This document shows, piece after piece, positions 29,887-40,485 of a DNA stretch of 64,000 nucleotides. The DNA is from Rhizobium skierniewicense (lineage in GTDB: Bacteria > Pseudomonadota > Alphaproteobacteria > Rhizobiales > Rhizobiaceae), in the NCBI RefSeq assembly GCF_014196515.1, contig NZ_JACIDV010000006.1:62001-126000 (forward strand), in the 5' to 3' direction. The stretch's first letter is position 1. Every line of letters starts with the position of its first letter. A program made the position numbers and the translations under genes. The notes under the pieces are model-generated. The model ran no database searches, was not told the DNA's origin, and saw only the letters and a program-made list of their open reading frames with translations.

Positions 29887-29919
29887 GGTGTTTTCGCGGA
29901 CGTATTCGTCCGCCTCCTC
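29887..29919 (-). promoter_or_regulatory. Shine-Dalgarno of sucA with a hairpin-folded spacer
   Basis: On the minus strand GAGGAGG is followed by the perfect hairpin CGGACG-AATA-CGTCCG and then CGAAAACACC before the ATG. Linear spacing (about 26 bases) is far too long for initiation. With the hairpin folded, the spacing becomes about 10 bases. No other ribosome binding site is visible. Translation of sucA may therefore depend on this fold. Confidence 0.55.
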
Positions 29920-30046
29920 AATCCCGTTGATGACCGTCGCCGGTCTGCCGCTTTGGTTTTCGATGCGAAAGCACCAACCGTTCTTCTTGCGGCTTCGGGC
30001 AGGCTGCCGTTTCCGACCCCTGCCCGCCGCCAGATCTGTTTCAGTC

Positions 30047-30949
30047 TCAGCCCTTGAGGACTTCGACCAGCGTCTTGCCAAGGCGCGCTGGGGAAGGCGA
30101 AACCTTGATACCAGCCGCTTCCATGGCCGAAATCTTGGATTCCGCATCACCCTTGCCGCCGGAAACCACTGCACCGGCATGACCCATCGTGCGGCCCTTC
30201 GGCGCCGTACGTCCCGCGATGAAGCCAGCCATTGGCTTCTTACGGCCCTTCTTGGCTTCGTCGATCAGGAACTGCGCTGCTTCTTCTTCCGCAGCACCGC
30301 CGATTTCACCGATCATGATGATCGATTGTGTCGCTTCGTCGGCGAGGAACATTTCCAGGATGTCGATGAACTCGGTACCCTTGACTGGGTCGCCACCGAT
30401 GCCGACAGCCGTGGTCTGGCCGAGGCCTTCGTTGGATGTCTGGAACACAGCTTCGTAGGTCAGCGTGCCCGAGCGGGAAACGATACCAACTGAACCCTTG
30501 CGGAAGATCGAGCCCGGCATGATGCCGATCTTGCACTCTTCCGGTGTCATGATGCCTGGGCAGTTCGGGCCAAGCAGACGTGAGTTGGAGCGGTCGAGGC
30601 GAGCCTTGACGCGAACCATGTCCATGACAGGGATGCCTTCGGTGATGCAGGTGATGAACGGAATTTCCGCTTCGATGGCTTCGATGATGGCATCGGCAGC
30701 ACCTGCTGGCGGCACATAGATCACCGATGCGTCAGCGCCGGTCTTTTCCTTGGCTTCTGCAACCGTTGCATAGATCGGCAGGCTTTCACCCTTGGAGCCG
30801 GTCCATGTTTCGCCACCCTTCTTGGGGTGAATACCGCCGACCATCTGCGTGCCGTAGTAAGCAAGCGCCTGTTCGGTATGGAAGGTGCCGGTCTTGCCGG
30901 TCAGACCCTGAACGAGGATCTTGGTGTCTTTGTTTACAAGAATAGACAT
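30047..30949 (-). CDS. sucD: Succinyl-CoA synthetase alpha subunit
   Basis: ADP/GDP-forming succinate-CoA ligase alpha chain, 300 residues. The CoA-binding Rossmann domain starts at [20 protein letters not shown]. The CITEGIP loop and the phosphohistidine loop [12 protein letters not shown], with the catalytic His, are intact. It follows sucC by 17 bases and precedes sucA by 160 bases. Confidence 0.97.
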   Translation of the reverse strand: MSILVNKDTKILVQGLTGKTGTFHTEQALAYYGTQMVGGIHPKKGGETWTGSKGESLPIYATVAEAKEKTGADASVIYVPPAGAADAIIEAIEAEIPFITCITEGIPVMDMVRVKARLDRSNSRLLGPNCPGIMTPEECKIGIMPGSIFRKGSVGIVSRSGTLTYEAVFQTSNEGLGQTTAVGIGGDPVKGTEFIDILEMFLADEATQSIIMIGEIGGAAEEEAAQFLIDEAKKGRKKPMAGFIAGRTAPKGRTMGHAGAVVSGGKGDAESKISAMEAAGIKVSPSPARLGKTLVEVLKG

Positions 30950-30966
30950 TATTTCAAGTCCCTCAA

Positions 30967-32160
30967 TTAGCCGTTGATCGCCGCAACGATCTTCTTCGCT
31001 GCATCGTCCAGGTCGTCAGCAGCCGTAATCGCAAGACCCGACTCGTTCAGAAGCTTCTTGCCCAGCTCAACATTGGTGCCTTCGAGACGCACGACGAGAG
31101 GAACCTCGAGGCCAACTTCCTTCACCGCAGCGATAACGCCTTCTGCGATAACGTCGCACTTCATGATGCCACCGAAGATATTGACCAGAATGCCTTCGAC
31201 CTTTGGGTCAGCCGTGATGATCTTGAACGCAGCCGCAACCTTCTCCTTGCCAGCGCCACCGCCGACGTCGCAGAAGTTTGCAGGCTCCTTGCCATACAGC
31301 TTGATGATGTCCATCGTTGCCATGGCAAGGCCAGCGCCGTTAACCATGCAGCCGATGTTGCCATCGAGCGCCACGTAAGCGAGATCCCACTTGGAGGCTT
31401 CGATTTCCTTGGCATCTTCTTCGGTTTCGTCGCGCAGCAGCTTCACGTCGTCGTGACGGAAAATCGCATTGCCGTCGAAGGACATCTTGGCATCAAGAAC
31501 GCGCAGGTGGCCGTCTGTCATGACGATCAGTGGGTTGACTTCGAGAAGAGCCATGTCCTTTTCGACAAAGGCTTTGTAAAGCGCAGGGAAGAGGGCCTTC
31601 GCGTCTTCTGCGGCAGCCGACGACAGTTCGAGAGCTTTGGAAATGGCTTCGATGTTTGCAGCCGTTACACCTGCTTCAGGTTCGATCGCAATTGTGTGGA
31701 TTTTCTCTGGCGTGTCATGCGCAACAGCCTCGATGTCCATGCCGCCTTCCGTGGAAACCACAAAAGCAACCTGACCGACAGAGCGATCGACGAGCAGCGA
31801 GCAATAGAGTTCGCGGTCGATGTCAGCGCCATCTTCGATGTAAAGGCGGTTGACCTGCTTGCCGGCATCGCCCGTCTGAGCGGTAACCAGCGTGTTGCCG
31901 AGCATGTCCTTGGCGTGGGAAACGACTTCCTCGATGGACTTGGCCAGTCGAACACCACCCTTGGCGTCAGGGCCGAGTTCCTTGAACTTGCCCTTGCCGC
32001 GACCACCAGCGTGGATTTGGCTCTTGACGACATAAAGAGGGCCAGGAAGCTGCTTTGCAGCGGCTTCGGCTTCTTCGACCTTAAGGATAGCAACCCCTTC
32101 GGCCACCGGTGCGCCATAACCCTTGAGAAGAGCTTTGGCCTGATATTCATGAATATTCAT
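30967..32160 (-). CDS. sucC: Succinyl-CoA synthetase beta subunit
   Basis: ATP-grasp nucleotide-binding beta chain of 397 residues. It begins [19 protein letters not shown]. The ATP-grasp Lys region [16 protein letters not shown], the [10 protein letters not shown] metal site and the C-terminal ligase domain ([19 protein letters not shown]) are all present. It lies 31 bases after mdh. Confidence 0.97.
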   Translation of the reverse strand: MNIHEYQAKALLKGYGAPVAEGVAILKVEEAEAAAKQLPGPLYVVKSQIHAGGRGKGKFKELGPDAKGGVRLAKSIEEVVSHAKDMLGNTLVTAQTGDAGKQVNRLYIEDGADIDRELYCSLLVDRSVGQVAFVVSTEGGMDIEAVAHDTPEKIHTIAIEPEAGVTAANIEAISKALELSSAAAEDAKALFPALYKAFVEKDMALLEVNPLIVMTDGHLRVLDAKMSFDGNAIFRHDDVKLLRDETEEDAKEIEASKWDLAYVALDGNIGCMVNGAGLAMATMDIIKLYGKEPANFCDVGGGAGKEKVAAAFKIITADPKVEGILVNIFGGIMKCDVIAEGVIAAVKEVGLEVPLVVRLEGTNVELGKKLLNESGLAITAADDLDDAAKKIVAAING

Positions 32161-32191
32161 GGATTAATCCCTGTTTGAAGCCGTGAGGCTA

Positions 32192-33226
<1,035 letters not shown>

Positions 33227-33299
33227 TTAGCTTTATTGGAAAAAAATGGCAACAACTAGTTTTGAAGCAAGCATTTTCAATCGGTTAGATCAATAAATA

Positions 33300-33315
33300 C
33301 TTACGTAAACGTAAG
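33300..33315. promoter_or_regulatory. Palindrome CTTACGT-AA-ACGTAAG upstream of mdh
   Basis: Perfect 7-bp inverted repeat with a 2-base spacer, about 150 bases upstream of the mdh start and 20 bases downstream of the zapE stop. A near-identical sequence occurs upstream of sdhC (38950-38964), suggesting a shared transcription factor site for two TCA operons. The factor is unknown. The shape resembles sites bound by MerR-family LiuR-type or GntR-type regulators. Confidence 0.5.
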
Positions 33316-33334
33316 ACATTAAGTTACAAAAGTG

Positions 33335-34498
33335 TCACGCGACATCGCGTTTTTCGTTGTGCAAGGCGAGATAGTCAGCGCTTCGCATCTCAAACAGGCG
33401 GGATGCCGTTCGATCAAATTCGAAACCCTCAGTCCCCTTCCGCTGAACAAGAAGGTCTTCTGGCATGGCTGCAGCGGAGGCGACGACTCTGATCGTGCGA
33501 TCGTAAAAGGCATCGATCAGAATAATGAAACGCTTCGTTTCGTTGCGCTTGTCGGCGTCAAGCAGAGGAATATGATCGATGAAAACAGTGTCGAACCTAT
33601 CGGCGATCGCAAGAAAATCAGCGGCACCGAGCGGCTTTTCGCACAGATCGGCGAACGAAAAACGTGCGACGCGTCCAGCTGCCTTCGGAACGACGACGGA
33701 GCGTCCCTTGACAGCAATATTGGTCGGCGCACTGACATGACCTTCGGTTAATTGCTGCCAGGCCCTATCCATAGCCTTGTCGGAAGCCTCGCCAAGTGGC
33801 GTGACATAGACAGGCAGGCTCCTGATTTTCTCCATCCGATAGTCGGTCGGGCTATTCAGCGTGACGACCTGAACATGCTGCTGTAGCAAATCGACGAAGG
33901 GCAAAAACAGACTGCGGTTGAGACCGTCCTTGTAAAGATTGCCCGGCAAAACATTCGAAGTCGTCACCAGAACGCAGCCATTGGCGAAGAGTTCGGTGAA
34001 CAGCCGCGCGAGGATCATCGCATCGGCGATATCGGTAACCGAGAATTCATCGAAGCAGAGCAGCTCGGCCTCTGCCAGCAATTGTGCTGCAACCGGGGGG
34101 ATCGGATCCGCCTGCTTTGTTTCACCACTTTTGAGCTTCTGGCGGTGTGCGTGGACGCGATTGTGCACGTCGGCCATGAATTCGTGAAAATGGCAGCGGC
34201 GTTTCTTTTCGATGGGCGCGAGCTGAAAGAACATGTCCATCAGCATCGTCTTTCCCCGTCCCACACTGCCCTCGACGTAGAGACCTTTGACAGACGAACC
34301 ATCACCGGCTTTCTTCGCAAACAACCAGCCCAGCGCACTCTTTTTCTTGGCGGGTTTGCGGATCTTGAGCTCGGTCAGAACACGATCAAGCTGCGATGCG
34401 ACGGCCATCTGCGCGGCATCTGCTTTCAACTCGCCAGATGCGGTCAGTGCGTTGAGCTGTTCAACGACACTGTGATTATAATCTGGTAACGGCTTCAT
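33335..34498 (-). CDS. zapE: Cell division protein ZapE (AFG1-like ATPase)
   Basis: AAA-type ATPase of 387 residues, homologue of mitochondrial AFG1/LACE1 and of ZapE, which associates with the Z-ring. Walker A is GSVGRGKT (77-84), Walker B LLCFDEFSVTD, followed by sensor motif LVTTSNVLPGNLY. The C-terminal FADLCEKPLGAADFLAIADRFDTVFIDHIPLL is characteristic of the family. It lies immediately upstream of the mdh leader on the same strand, a neighbourhood seen in several rhizobia. Confidence 0.92.
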   Translation of the reverse strand: MKPLPDYNHSVVEQLNALTASGELKADAAQMAVASQLDRVLTELKIRKPAKKKSALGWLFAKKAGDGSSVKGLYVEGSVGRGKTMLMDMFFQLAPIEKKRRCHFHEFMADVHNRVHAHRQKLKSGETKQADPIPPVAAQLLAEAELLCFDEFSVTDIADAMILARLFTELFANGCVLVTTSNVLPGNLYKDGLNRSLFLPFVDLLQQHVQVVTLNSPTDYRMEKIRSLPVYVTPLGEASDKAMDRAWQQLTEGHVSAPTNIAVKGRSVVVPKAAGRVARFSFADLCEKPLGAADFLAIADRFDTVFIDHIPLLDADKRNETKRFIILIDAFYDRTIRVVASAAAMPEDLLVQRKGTEGFEFDRTASRLFEMRSADYLALHNEKRDVA

Positions 34499-34547
34499 AC
34501 ACGCGCCTCGAACGCGAGCACCGTCAAACGATGCCCGCGCAAAAACA

Positions 34548-35087
34548 TTATCGGCTGAGGCTCAGCGGCTGACCGCTATTGGTCGTACCATCATAACGCG
34601 TGTCGCCAGTCTTGTAGACCCGACCGATCGTGTCGCCAGCGCGATTCTTGAACTGAACCATCTTGTTAGAGACTTCCCATGAGCCCATGGACGACAGCTC
34701 TCCAGCGCAACCACGGGTACCGCCGCGCGATCCGCTGCCCAGGTTGGTCAGGGTCAGGAACATGTCGCAGCTAGCGCCGCCATTGGACACGCGCCAGTTG
34801 CCGACCATAGCTTCCTTGGTGACGTCCATCGCAGCAGCAGGGGGAGCAGAGGCTACATTGGTGCCGGCGGGTGCCCCGTTGGCAGGCGCATTGGGAAACT
34901 GCGAAGAGCCGCCGGGAGGTGGCAAAGCGCCGGACTGCACGGACGGCACGGGCTGCGCCTGAAGCGGCGGCGTATAACCGGGATTGCCATTGGGGCTGCT
35001 GTTATTGTTGTAATCGAAGGAGGTACGCTGGCAACCGGAAAGGCTCATCACGACCACCAGACCCGTCACCACATATCTGAACTGCAT
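34548..35087 (-). CDS. Omp19-like outer-membrane lipoprotein (protease inhibitor Inh family)
   Basis: A 180-residue lipoprotein. The signal peptide ends in the lipobox LSGC, so Cys19 would be lipidated. A Pro/Gly/Asn-rich linker (about 25-85) precedes a C-terminal domain with two cysteines (GGASCDMF and [13 protein letters not shown]) and the ending [15 protein letters not shown]. This layout and the closing motif match Brucella Omp19, an outer-membrane lipoprotein with a beta-barrel protease-inhibitor (Inh) domain. ATG 35087 has GGGAGC upstream; the longer frame includes intergenic sequence. A protease target is not known here. Confidence 0.8.
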   Translation of the reverse strand: MQFRYVVTGLVVVMSLSGCQRTSFDYNNNSSPNGNPGYTPPLQAQPVPSVQSGALPPPGGSSQFPNAPANGAPAGTNVASAPPAAAMDVTKEAMVGNWRVSNGGASCDMFLTLTNLGSGSRGGTRGCAGELSSMGSWEVSNKMVQFKNRAGDTIGRVYKTGDTRYDGTTNSGQPLSLSR

Positions 35088-35233
35088 TTCAAGCTCCCGA
35101 TTCTCTGCTTCGGCTAGACCATGTCTACACAAAACGGCTGAATTATTACCAAAGCGTTGCCTTAAGCAAGCCGCTACCGCGATAATTGCAAGTTCAGTCG
35201 ATTTTTATAGACCTATCCAGCCTCGTTATCATG

Positions 35234-35265
35234 AAACAGGCCACGATGGGGATCGCGGCCTGTTT
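35234..35265 (-). terminator. Terminator-like hairpin after sdhB
   Basis: On the minus strand AAACAGGCCGCGAT-CCCC-ATCGTGGCCTGTTT is a 14-bp stem with one mismatch, 25 bases after the sdhB stop. The trailing T-run is short, so termination may be partial. Confidence 0.65.
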
Positions 35266-35289
35266 GTTGTCTTCTATTATCCACCGCGC

Positions 35290-36069
35290 TTAAACGCGAC
35301 GCTCGACCATCATCTTCTTGATCTCGGCAATCGCCTTGGCAGGGTTCAAGCCCTTCGGGCACGCCTGCGCGCAGTTCATGATCGTGTGGCAGCGATACAG
35401 ACGGAACGGATCTTCGAGGTCATCAAGACGCTCGCCTGTCGCTTCATCACGGCTGTCGATCAGCCAGCGATAGGCCTGCAGCAGAACAGCCGGACCGAGA
35501 TAACGGTCACCGTTCCACCAGTAGCTGGGACAGGAAGCGGAACAGCAGGCGCACAGGATGCACTCGTACAAACCATCGAGCTTCTGGCGATCGTCATGGC
35601 TTTGCTTCCACTCTTTGGCAGGCGTCGGTGATACCGTCTTCAGCCAAGGTTCGATGGAGCGGTGCTGGGCGTAGAAGTTCGATAGGTCGGGAACGAGGTC
35701 CTTTACGACCGGCATATGCGGCAGAGGATAGACCTTCACCGTGCCGGTGATTTCTTCCATGCCCTTGGTGCAGGCCAGCGTATTCGTACCATCGATGTTC
35801 ATCGCGCAAGAACCGCAAATGCCCTCGCGACAGGAACGGCGAAGCGTCAGCGTCGGATCGACATTGTTCTTGATGTAGAGAAGCGCATCGAGAACCATCG
35901 GGCCGCAATCATCGACATCGATGTAATAGGTATCGATGCGCGGATTCTGGCCGTCATCAGGGTTCCAGCGGTAAACCCGGTATTCGCGAACATTCTTCGC
36001 GCCTGCCGGCTTCGGCCAGACCTTGCCTTCGGTCATCTGAGAGTTTTTTGGGAGAGCAAGTTCAACCAT
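35290..36069 (-). CDS. sdhB: Succinate dehydrogenase iron-sulfur subunit
   Basis: Electron-transfer subunit of complex II, 259 residues. All three clusters are visible: [2Fe-2S] from Cys80, Cys85, Cys88 and Cys100 (CREGICGSC...C); then [11 protein letters not shown] around 170-180; and [14 protein letters not shown] (Cys227, Cys233, Cys237) for the [4Fe-4S] and [3Fe-4S] centres. Last gene of sdhCDAB, 16 bases after sdhA. Confidence 0.98.
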   Translation of the reverse strand: MVELALPKNSQMTEGKVWPKPAGAKNVREYRVYRWNPDDGQNPRIDTYYIDVDDCGPMVLDALLYIKNNVDPTLTLRRSCREGICGSCAMNIDGTNTLACTKGMEEITGTVKVYPLPHMPVVKDLVPDLSNFYAQHRSIEPWLKTVSPTPAKEWKQSHDDRQKLDGLYECILCACCSASCPSYWWNGDRYLGPAVLLQAYRWLIDSRDEATGERLDDLEDPFRLYRCHTIMNCAQACPKGLNPAKAIAEIKKMMVERRV

Positions 36070-36085
36070 GTCCAGTTCCTCTCAA

Positions 36086-37930
36086 TCAGTAGACGCGAGC
36101 TTTAGGCGCGATCTTCTGAAGATCAATGCCTTCGGCAATCAGTTCCGTGTGAACCGGACGGTAATCAAGCTTCACGTCGCCCTGCTCGTTGACCCAAGCC
36201 AATGTGTGCTTGCGCCAATTGACGTCATCGCGACCGCCAAACGGGCCTTCCACGAAGTCTTCACGCGCATGACTGCCACGGCTTTCCTTGCGGGCTTCCG
36301 CACCGTAGACGGTGGTGATCGCGTTGGCCATGAGGTTTTCAAGTTCCAACGTTTCAACGAGATCGGAATTCCAGACCATAGAACGGTCGGTGACCTTGAT
36401 ATCCGGCAGTTCCTTCCAGATGGCAGAAAGGCGCTGACAGCCGCTTTCCAACGATTCCTGCGTACGAAACACCGCAGCATCGTCCTGCATGGCGCGCTGC
36501 ATCTTGTCACGCAACACGGCGGTCGGCGTTCCGCCATTGGCGTTGCGCAGACGGTCGAAGCGATCCATGATCTTGTCGCAAGCAGCGACATTGAGCGCGG
36601 GAACAGCGCTCGCGCGATCAATGACTTCGGCCGCACGAATGGCAGCGGCACGGCCAAAGACCACGAGGTCGATCAGTGAATTGGAACCGAGGCGGTTTGC
36701 CCCGTGAACCGAGGCGCAACCAGCTTCGCCCACAGCCATCAGGCCTGGAATGATCCGCTCAGGGTTTTCACTATCGGCATTCAGCACTTCACCCCAATAG
36801 TTGGTCGGAATGCCGCCCATATTGTAGTGAACCGTCGGCAGAACGGGGATAGGCTCGCGTGTCACGTCCACGCCTGCGAAAATCTTGGCGCTTTCGGAAA
36901 TGCCCGGAAGGCGCTCATGCAGGATGGCCGGATCGAGGTGATCCAAGTGAAGGAAGATGTGATCCTTGTTCTTGCCGACGCCACGACCTTCGCGGATTTC
37001 CATTGTCATGCAACGCGAGACGACGTCACGCGAGGCCAGATCCTTGGCGGATGGCGCATAACGCTCCATGAAGCGCTCGCCTTCGGAGTTGACGAGATAA
37101 CCGCCCTCACCGCGCGCGCCTTCGGTGATGAGACAGCCCGCGCCGTAAATGCCCGTCGGGTGGAATTGAACGAATTCCATGTCCTGAAGCGGGAGACCGG
37201 CGCGCGCAATCATGCCACCGCCGTCGCCCGTGCAGGTGTGCGCGGATGTGGCCGAGAAATAGGCGCGGCCATAACCGCCGGTTGCCAGAACCACCATTTT
37301 CGCCGTGAAGCGGTGGATGGTGCCGTCATCGAGGTTCCAGGCTACGACGCCTGTGCAATGGCTTCCGTCATCCGACATGATGAGATCAAGCGCGAAATAT
37401 TCGATGAAGAATTCGGCATTATGGCGCAAGGACTGACCATACAGCGTGTGCAAAATGGCATGGCCGGTACGGTCGGCAGCGGCGCAGGTGCGCTGCACCG
37501 GTGGGCCTTCACCGTAGTTCTGCATGTGGCCGCCGAACGGGCGCTGGTAGATCTTGCCTTCGGCGTTACGCGAGAACGGCACGCCGTAATGCTCCAGCTC
37601 GTAGACCGCCTTTGGCGCTTCCATGGCAAGATACTGCATGGCGTCCACGTCGCCGAGCCAGTCGGAGCCCTTGACGGTATCGTACAGGTGCCATTGCCAG
37701 CTGTCCGGCGTCATGTTGTTGAGCGATGCGGCAATACCGCCCTGTGCTGCAACCGTGTGCGAACGGGTTGGAAAGACCTTGGTGATGCACGCGGTCTTGA
37801 AGCCCTGTTCGGCCATGCCGAGCGTCGCGCGAAGACCCGCGCCACCTGCGCCCACAACGATCACGTCATAGGAGTGATCAACGTAAGTATAGGCCTTGCC
37901 GTTCTGAGAAGGTGAACTGTTGGGTGCCAT
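36086..37930 (-). CDS. sdhA: Succinate dehydrogenase flavoprotein subunit
   Basis: Catalytic subunit, 614 residues. The FAD motif GAGGAG is at 27-32 and the covalent flavin His58 is in [11 protein letters not shown]. Active-site stretch [21 protein letters not shown] and the C-terminal [13 protein letters not shown] are conserved. The start ATG is 6 bases after the sdhD stop. Confidence 0.98.
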   Translation of the reverse strand: MAPNSSPSQNGKAYTYVDHSYDVIVVGAGGAGLRATLGMAEQGFKTACITKVFPTRSHTVAAQGGIAASLNNMTPDSWQWHLYDTVKGSDWLGDVDAMQYLAMEAPKAVYELEHYGVPFSRNAEGKIYQRPFGGHMQNYGEGPPVQRTCAAADRTGHAILHTLYGQSLRHNAEFFIEYFALDLIMSDDGSHCTGVVAWNLDDGTIHRFTAKMVVLATGGYGRAYFSATSAHTCTGDGGGMIARAGLPLQDMEFVQFHPTGIYGAGCLITEGARGEGGYLVNSEGERFMERYAPSAKDLASRDVVSRCMTMEIREGRGVGKNKDHIFLHLDHLDPAILHERLPGISESAKIFAGVDVTREPIPVLPTVHYNMGGIPTNYWGEVLNADSENPERIIPGLMAVGEAGCASVHGANRLGSNSLIDLVVFGRAAAIRAAEVIDRASAVPALNVAACDKIMDRFDRLRNANGGTPTAVLRDKMQRAMQDDAAVFRTQESLESGCQRLSAIWKELPDIKVTDRSMVWNSDLVETLELENLMANAITTVYGAEARKESRGSHAREDFVEGPFGGRDDVNWRKHTLAWVNEQGDVKLDYRPVHTELIAEGIDLQKIAPKARVY

Positions 37931-37936
37931 GACGGA

Positions 37937-38317
37937 TTATCCTGCGAATGCGATTTTCAGAACGGCGAAAAGACAGAGACCAGCCATAATCACCGCGAAG
38001 AACGTGTTGAGCATCAAAAGGACCAGCTTGGGCACTTCCGCATGCACATAGTCTTCGATGATGACCTGCATGCCCAGCTTCATGTGGATGATGCCAGAGA
38101 CGACGACAAGCGCCATAATCACCGCAACGAGCGGGTTCGAAAGAGCCCCGGCAACCTCTTCGTACGGCGCACCGCCATACATGACCAGGAAAACCACAAA
38201 GAAAATCAGAAGCGGAACGTTTGCGACTGCCGTGACGCGCTGGCGCCAGAAGTGCTCCGTGCCTTCCCGGGCAGATCCCAGGCCGCGAACCTTATTGAGA
38301 GGTGTACGCATATCCAT
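37937..38317 (-). CDS. sdhD: Succinate dehydrogenase membrane anchor, small subunit
   Basis: A 126-residue anchor with three TM helices. The heme/quinone-site segment [18 protein letters not shown] carries the conserved His and Asp-Tyr. The N-terminus [22 protein letters not shown] is typical of alphaproteobacterial SdhD. Located between sdhC and sdhA, with 12- and 6-base spacers. Confidence 0.95.
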   Translation of the reverse strand: MDMRTPLNKVRGLGSAREGTEHFWRQRVTAVANVPLLIFFVVFLVMYGGAPYEEVAGALSNPLVAVIMALVVVSGIIHMKLGMQVIIEDYVHAEVPKLVLLMLNTFFAVIMAGLCLFAVLKIAFAG

Positions 38318-38329
38318 GGTAATATCTCC

Positions 38330-38722
38330 TCAGCGCACGATCAGGGCGACAACCCAGATCAGCGCGGTCAGACAGATCGAAACCACGAAGGATGCCTTGG
38401 CGATTTTCGTGGTGAAATGTTTATCGAAGCCATGACCCAGATCCCACATGAAGTGGCGGAGGCCGCCAAGCATATGGTGAACGAGCGCCCACGTGTAGCC
38501 GATCAGAATGAGTTTACCGATAATGGAGTTCATGGCCCACTGGACCCAGCTATAGGCATCCACGCCGGACGCTGTCGCGATCAACCACCACGCAACCAAC
38601 ACTGTGCCGAAATACAGCGCCGCACCAGTAATTCGGTGCACGATCGATGCGAGCATCGTCGGGATGAGCTTGTAGACTTGAAGATGCGGCGACAATGGCC
38701 GATTGCTTGTCGTATTCGCCAT
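38330..38722 (-). CDS. sdhC: Succinate dehydrogenase cytochrome b556 subunit
   Basis: A 130-residue cytochrome subunit with three TM helices. It opens RPLSPHLQVYKLIPTMLASIVHRITG, the family signature with quinone-site Ser/Arg residues, and has the heme-binding HHMLGGLRHFMWD around 82-94. ATG 38722 follows GTGAGG; a longer frame has no ribosome binding site. First gene of sdhCDAB. Confidence 0.96.
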   Translation of the reverse strand: MANTTSNRPLSPHLQVYKLIPTMLASIVHRITGAALYFGTVLVAWWLIATASGVDAYSWVQWAMNSIIGKLILIGYTWALVHHMLGGLRHFMWDLGHGFDKHFTTKIAKASFVVSICLTALIWVVALIVR

Positions 38723-38947
38723 ATAAACCTCACGGCGTTCCGCGCCCAGAAAGCGGGCGCCCCAAACAACGCACATGACGGAGAAATGTGCATTGCACCA
38801 ACCGCGACCTTTAATAGCACGAGGTCATGACCACAAGCACAATTGCCAGCGCAAACGAATTTAATCGATTGGGGTTTGAAGAATCATTGTAATTTGTTGG
38901 ATCAAAAATAAATTCCTGAGCGTTTCCAAGCTGAGGCGTCAAAAATA

Positions 38948-38966
38948 TTTTACGTAAACGTCAAAA
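38948..38966. promoter_or_regulatory. TTACGTAAACGT palindrome between sdhC and a divergent small gene
   Basis: TTTTACGTAAACGTCAAAA is an imperfect palindrome sharing the core TTACGTAAACGT with the site upstream of mdh (33300-33315). It lies about 230 bases from the sdhC start and 45 bases from the divergent gene at 39009, so it could serve either. Confidence 0.45.
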
Positions 38967-39008
38967 TAATCGCTGTCGATCACGTGATAAATCCGGAGAA
39001 CTTTGCTC

Positions 39009-39374
39009 ATGTTAATGACCCGAATCGTTGCGGTTTTCATCACGGTGACAGCCGCAATCATATTGGCTTCTCACGCAAATGCGATGGATGATCGCAAGTA
39101 TAAAAACCGACACGATCATCATCGGCAACAGGATCGTTCATATTATGGTGGCGATGGGCTACCATCTTATATCCGTGGCATCGGCACCTATGCAGGCGGC
39201 GTTTCAGCCATCCGTGCGCCGCGCAACGGGATCTACTTTGCCGCGGAAGGGACCGACAGAATTGCGACGGACACGATACAGAGCCCCGACAGACCCCGCA
39301 TCATTCACGTCAACAGAAAGACGGTAGGTGCTGAATGCTCATACGAAGCGGGCGTTTGTGTCATCCGCCCCTGA
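39009..39374 (+). CDS. Small secreted protein of unknown function
   Basis: A 121-residue protein with a clear signal peptide (TRIVAVFITVTAAIILASHANA, cleavage after ANA). The mature part begins with a His/Arg/Tyr-rich stretch (DDRKYKNRHDHHRQQDRSYYGG), then a Gly/Ile-rich segment (YIRGIGTYAGGVSAIRAPRNG) and a C-terminal two-cysteine tail (GAECSYEAGVCVIRP), which could form a disulfide. I recognise no family. ATG 39009 has CGGAGAA upstream. It is divergent from sdhCDAB and its stop is 12 bases from the convergent methyltransferase gene. Confidence 0.7.
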   Translation: MLMTRIVAVFITVTAAIILASHANAMDDRKYKNRHDHHRQQDRSYYGGDGLPSYIRGIGTYAGGVSAIRAPRNGIYFAAEGTDRIATDTIQSPDRPRIIHVNRKTVGAECSYEAGVCVIRP

Positions 39375-39386
39375 AAGGTTTCTGCG

Positions 39387-40031
39387 CTAGACGAATGTCC
39401 AGACCGTGGTTTTCTTCACGTCGCTATCTTCCAGAACCCGCGTGACAGGCACTTGGTAGATGGCGCGCGGCTCCAAAAGGTCTTGCGGTAAATAGGCACG
39501 ACCGGGATCACCGATCAGAACCGTGACCCCGTTTCGTGTTATGGCCGAAAGCCAAGGCGTTAGAACGGCGGCAAAGGCGCTATCATAAAAGACGTCACCT
39601 GCCAGCAGCAGATCTGCGTTGATGGCTTTGCCGACGATGTCGTCGCTCATGAAATCGATATCAACATTGTTTTCTGCAGCGTTGAGAGCGATGGCCGTCT
39701 TTGCCCAAGGGTCGATATCGACAGCAGTCACGCTTGCCGCACCCGCGAGCGCAGCGCAGATCGCCACAAGACCTGAACCGCTGGCAAAATCGACGACGCT
39801 CTTGCCCGCCACTGTCTCGGGATGGTCGAGAATATAACGCGCCAACCCCTGACCACCCGCCCAGGCAAAAGCCCAGAATGGCGGCGGCAGGCCGATCTCC
39901 TGCAATTCGTCTTCCGTCTTCAACCAGAGCTCATGCGCTTCACTTGCCAGATGCAGGCGAATTTCCGGCACGTGCGGCGGCGACATGACGGCCGTATTGC
40001 TCTGGATGAAGGCGTAAGGATCGGTTTTCAA
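39387..40031 (-). CDS. Protein-lysine methyltransferase, ETFB-KMT (METTL20) type
   Basis: A class I SAM-dependent methyltransferase of about 214 residues. SAM motif I is VVDFASGSGL (79-88), the acidic residue after strand 2 is in TAVDIDPWA, and the post-strand-4 motif is GDVFYD. The N-terminal FIQSNTAV...PEIRLHLASEAHELW and PPPFWAFAWAGGQGLARYI are typical of the METTL20/ETFBKMT family. Work on an Agrobacterium family member reported methylation of ribosomal protein L7/L12 and the ETF beta subunit; that this is the same gene is inferred. The start is uncertain: I use a TTG at 40031 just after the EVE gene stop, since the conserved N-terminus lies upstream of the first internal ATG (39986). Last gene of the tsaD operon. 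Confidence 0.75.
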   Translation of the reverse strand: MKTDPYAFIQSNTAVMSPPHVPEIRLHLASEAHELWLKTEDELQEIGLPPPFWAFAWAGGQGLARYILDHPETVAGKSVVDFASGSGLVAICAALAGAASVTAVDIDPWAKTAIALNAAENNVDIDFMSDDIVGKAINADLLLAGDVFYDSAFAAVLTPWLSAITRNGVTVLIGDPGRAYLPQDLLEPRAIYQVPVTRVLEDSDVKKTTVWTFV

Positions 40032-40036
40032 TCCTT

Positions 40037-40480
40037 TCAGTCCGCAGAGCGAGGAGGCTTGTCGAGCTTGCCCATCCGGCAAACTTCCAGATACTCCTCC
40101 AGCAACACAGGCTGTACGGAAAGACGCATGGACGTGACGAGCGACATCTCGGCAAGCTTGGGATTGGCCTTCACGTCTTTCAGTGTCACGGGTACGGGCA
40201 TATCGCATACGGCCTTGATGTGCACGCAGTCCCAGCGCGCATCACCGTCCGCAGTTGTGTCGGGACGCGACAATTCACAGACCTCGACGATACCGACGAC
40301 TTCCAGCCCCTCGTTGGAGTGGTAGAAGAAGCCCTTGTCGCCAATTTTCATGGCACGCATATTGTTGCGCGCTTGGTAATTGCGCACCCCACCCCACTCT
40401 TCACCAGCGTCACCTTTGGCCTTTTGCTGGTCCCAGGACCATGTGGATGGCTCGGACTTGAAAAGCCAGTAATTCGCCAT
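40037..40480 (-). CDS. EVE-domain protein
   Basis: A 147-residue single-domain EVE protein, related to PUA/YTH folds that bind modified bases in RNA or DNA. It begins ANYWLFKSEPSTWSWDQQ, and the pocket region includes GVRNYQARNNMRAMKIGDKGFFYHS. The C-terminus has MRLSVQPVLLEEYLEVCRMG. The function of stand-alone EVE proteins is not established. I use ATG 40480 with GGGAGC upstream; a GTG three codons earlier is possible and would overlap the yciI stop. Confidence 0.92.
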   Translation of the reverse strand: MANYWLFKSEPSTWSWDQQKAKGDAGEEWGGVRNYQARNNMRAMKIGDKGFFYHSNEGLEVVGIVEVCELSRPDTTADGDARWDCVHIKAVCDMPVPVTLKDVKANPKLAEMSLVTSMRLSVQPVLLEEYLEVCRMGKLDKPPRSAD

Positions 40481-40485
40481 GGCTC

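Noticed and set aside
29887..30180. 98-codon in-frame upstream extension of sucA
   Set aside because: The family start is MARQEANEQFQ; the extension is Arg/Lys-rich, lacks a start with a ribosome binding site and overlaps the 3' end of sucD.
36704..37915. 403-codon plus-strand frame opposite sdhA
   Set aside because: Antisense shadow of sdhA; His/Arg-rich composition without domain features.
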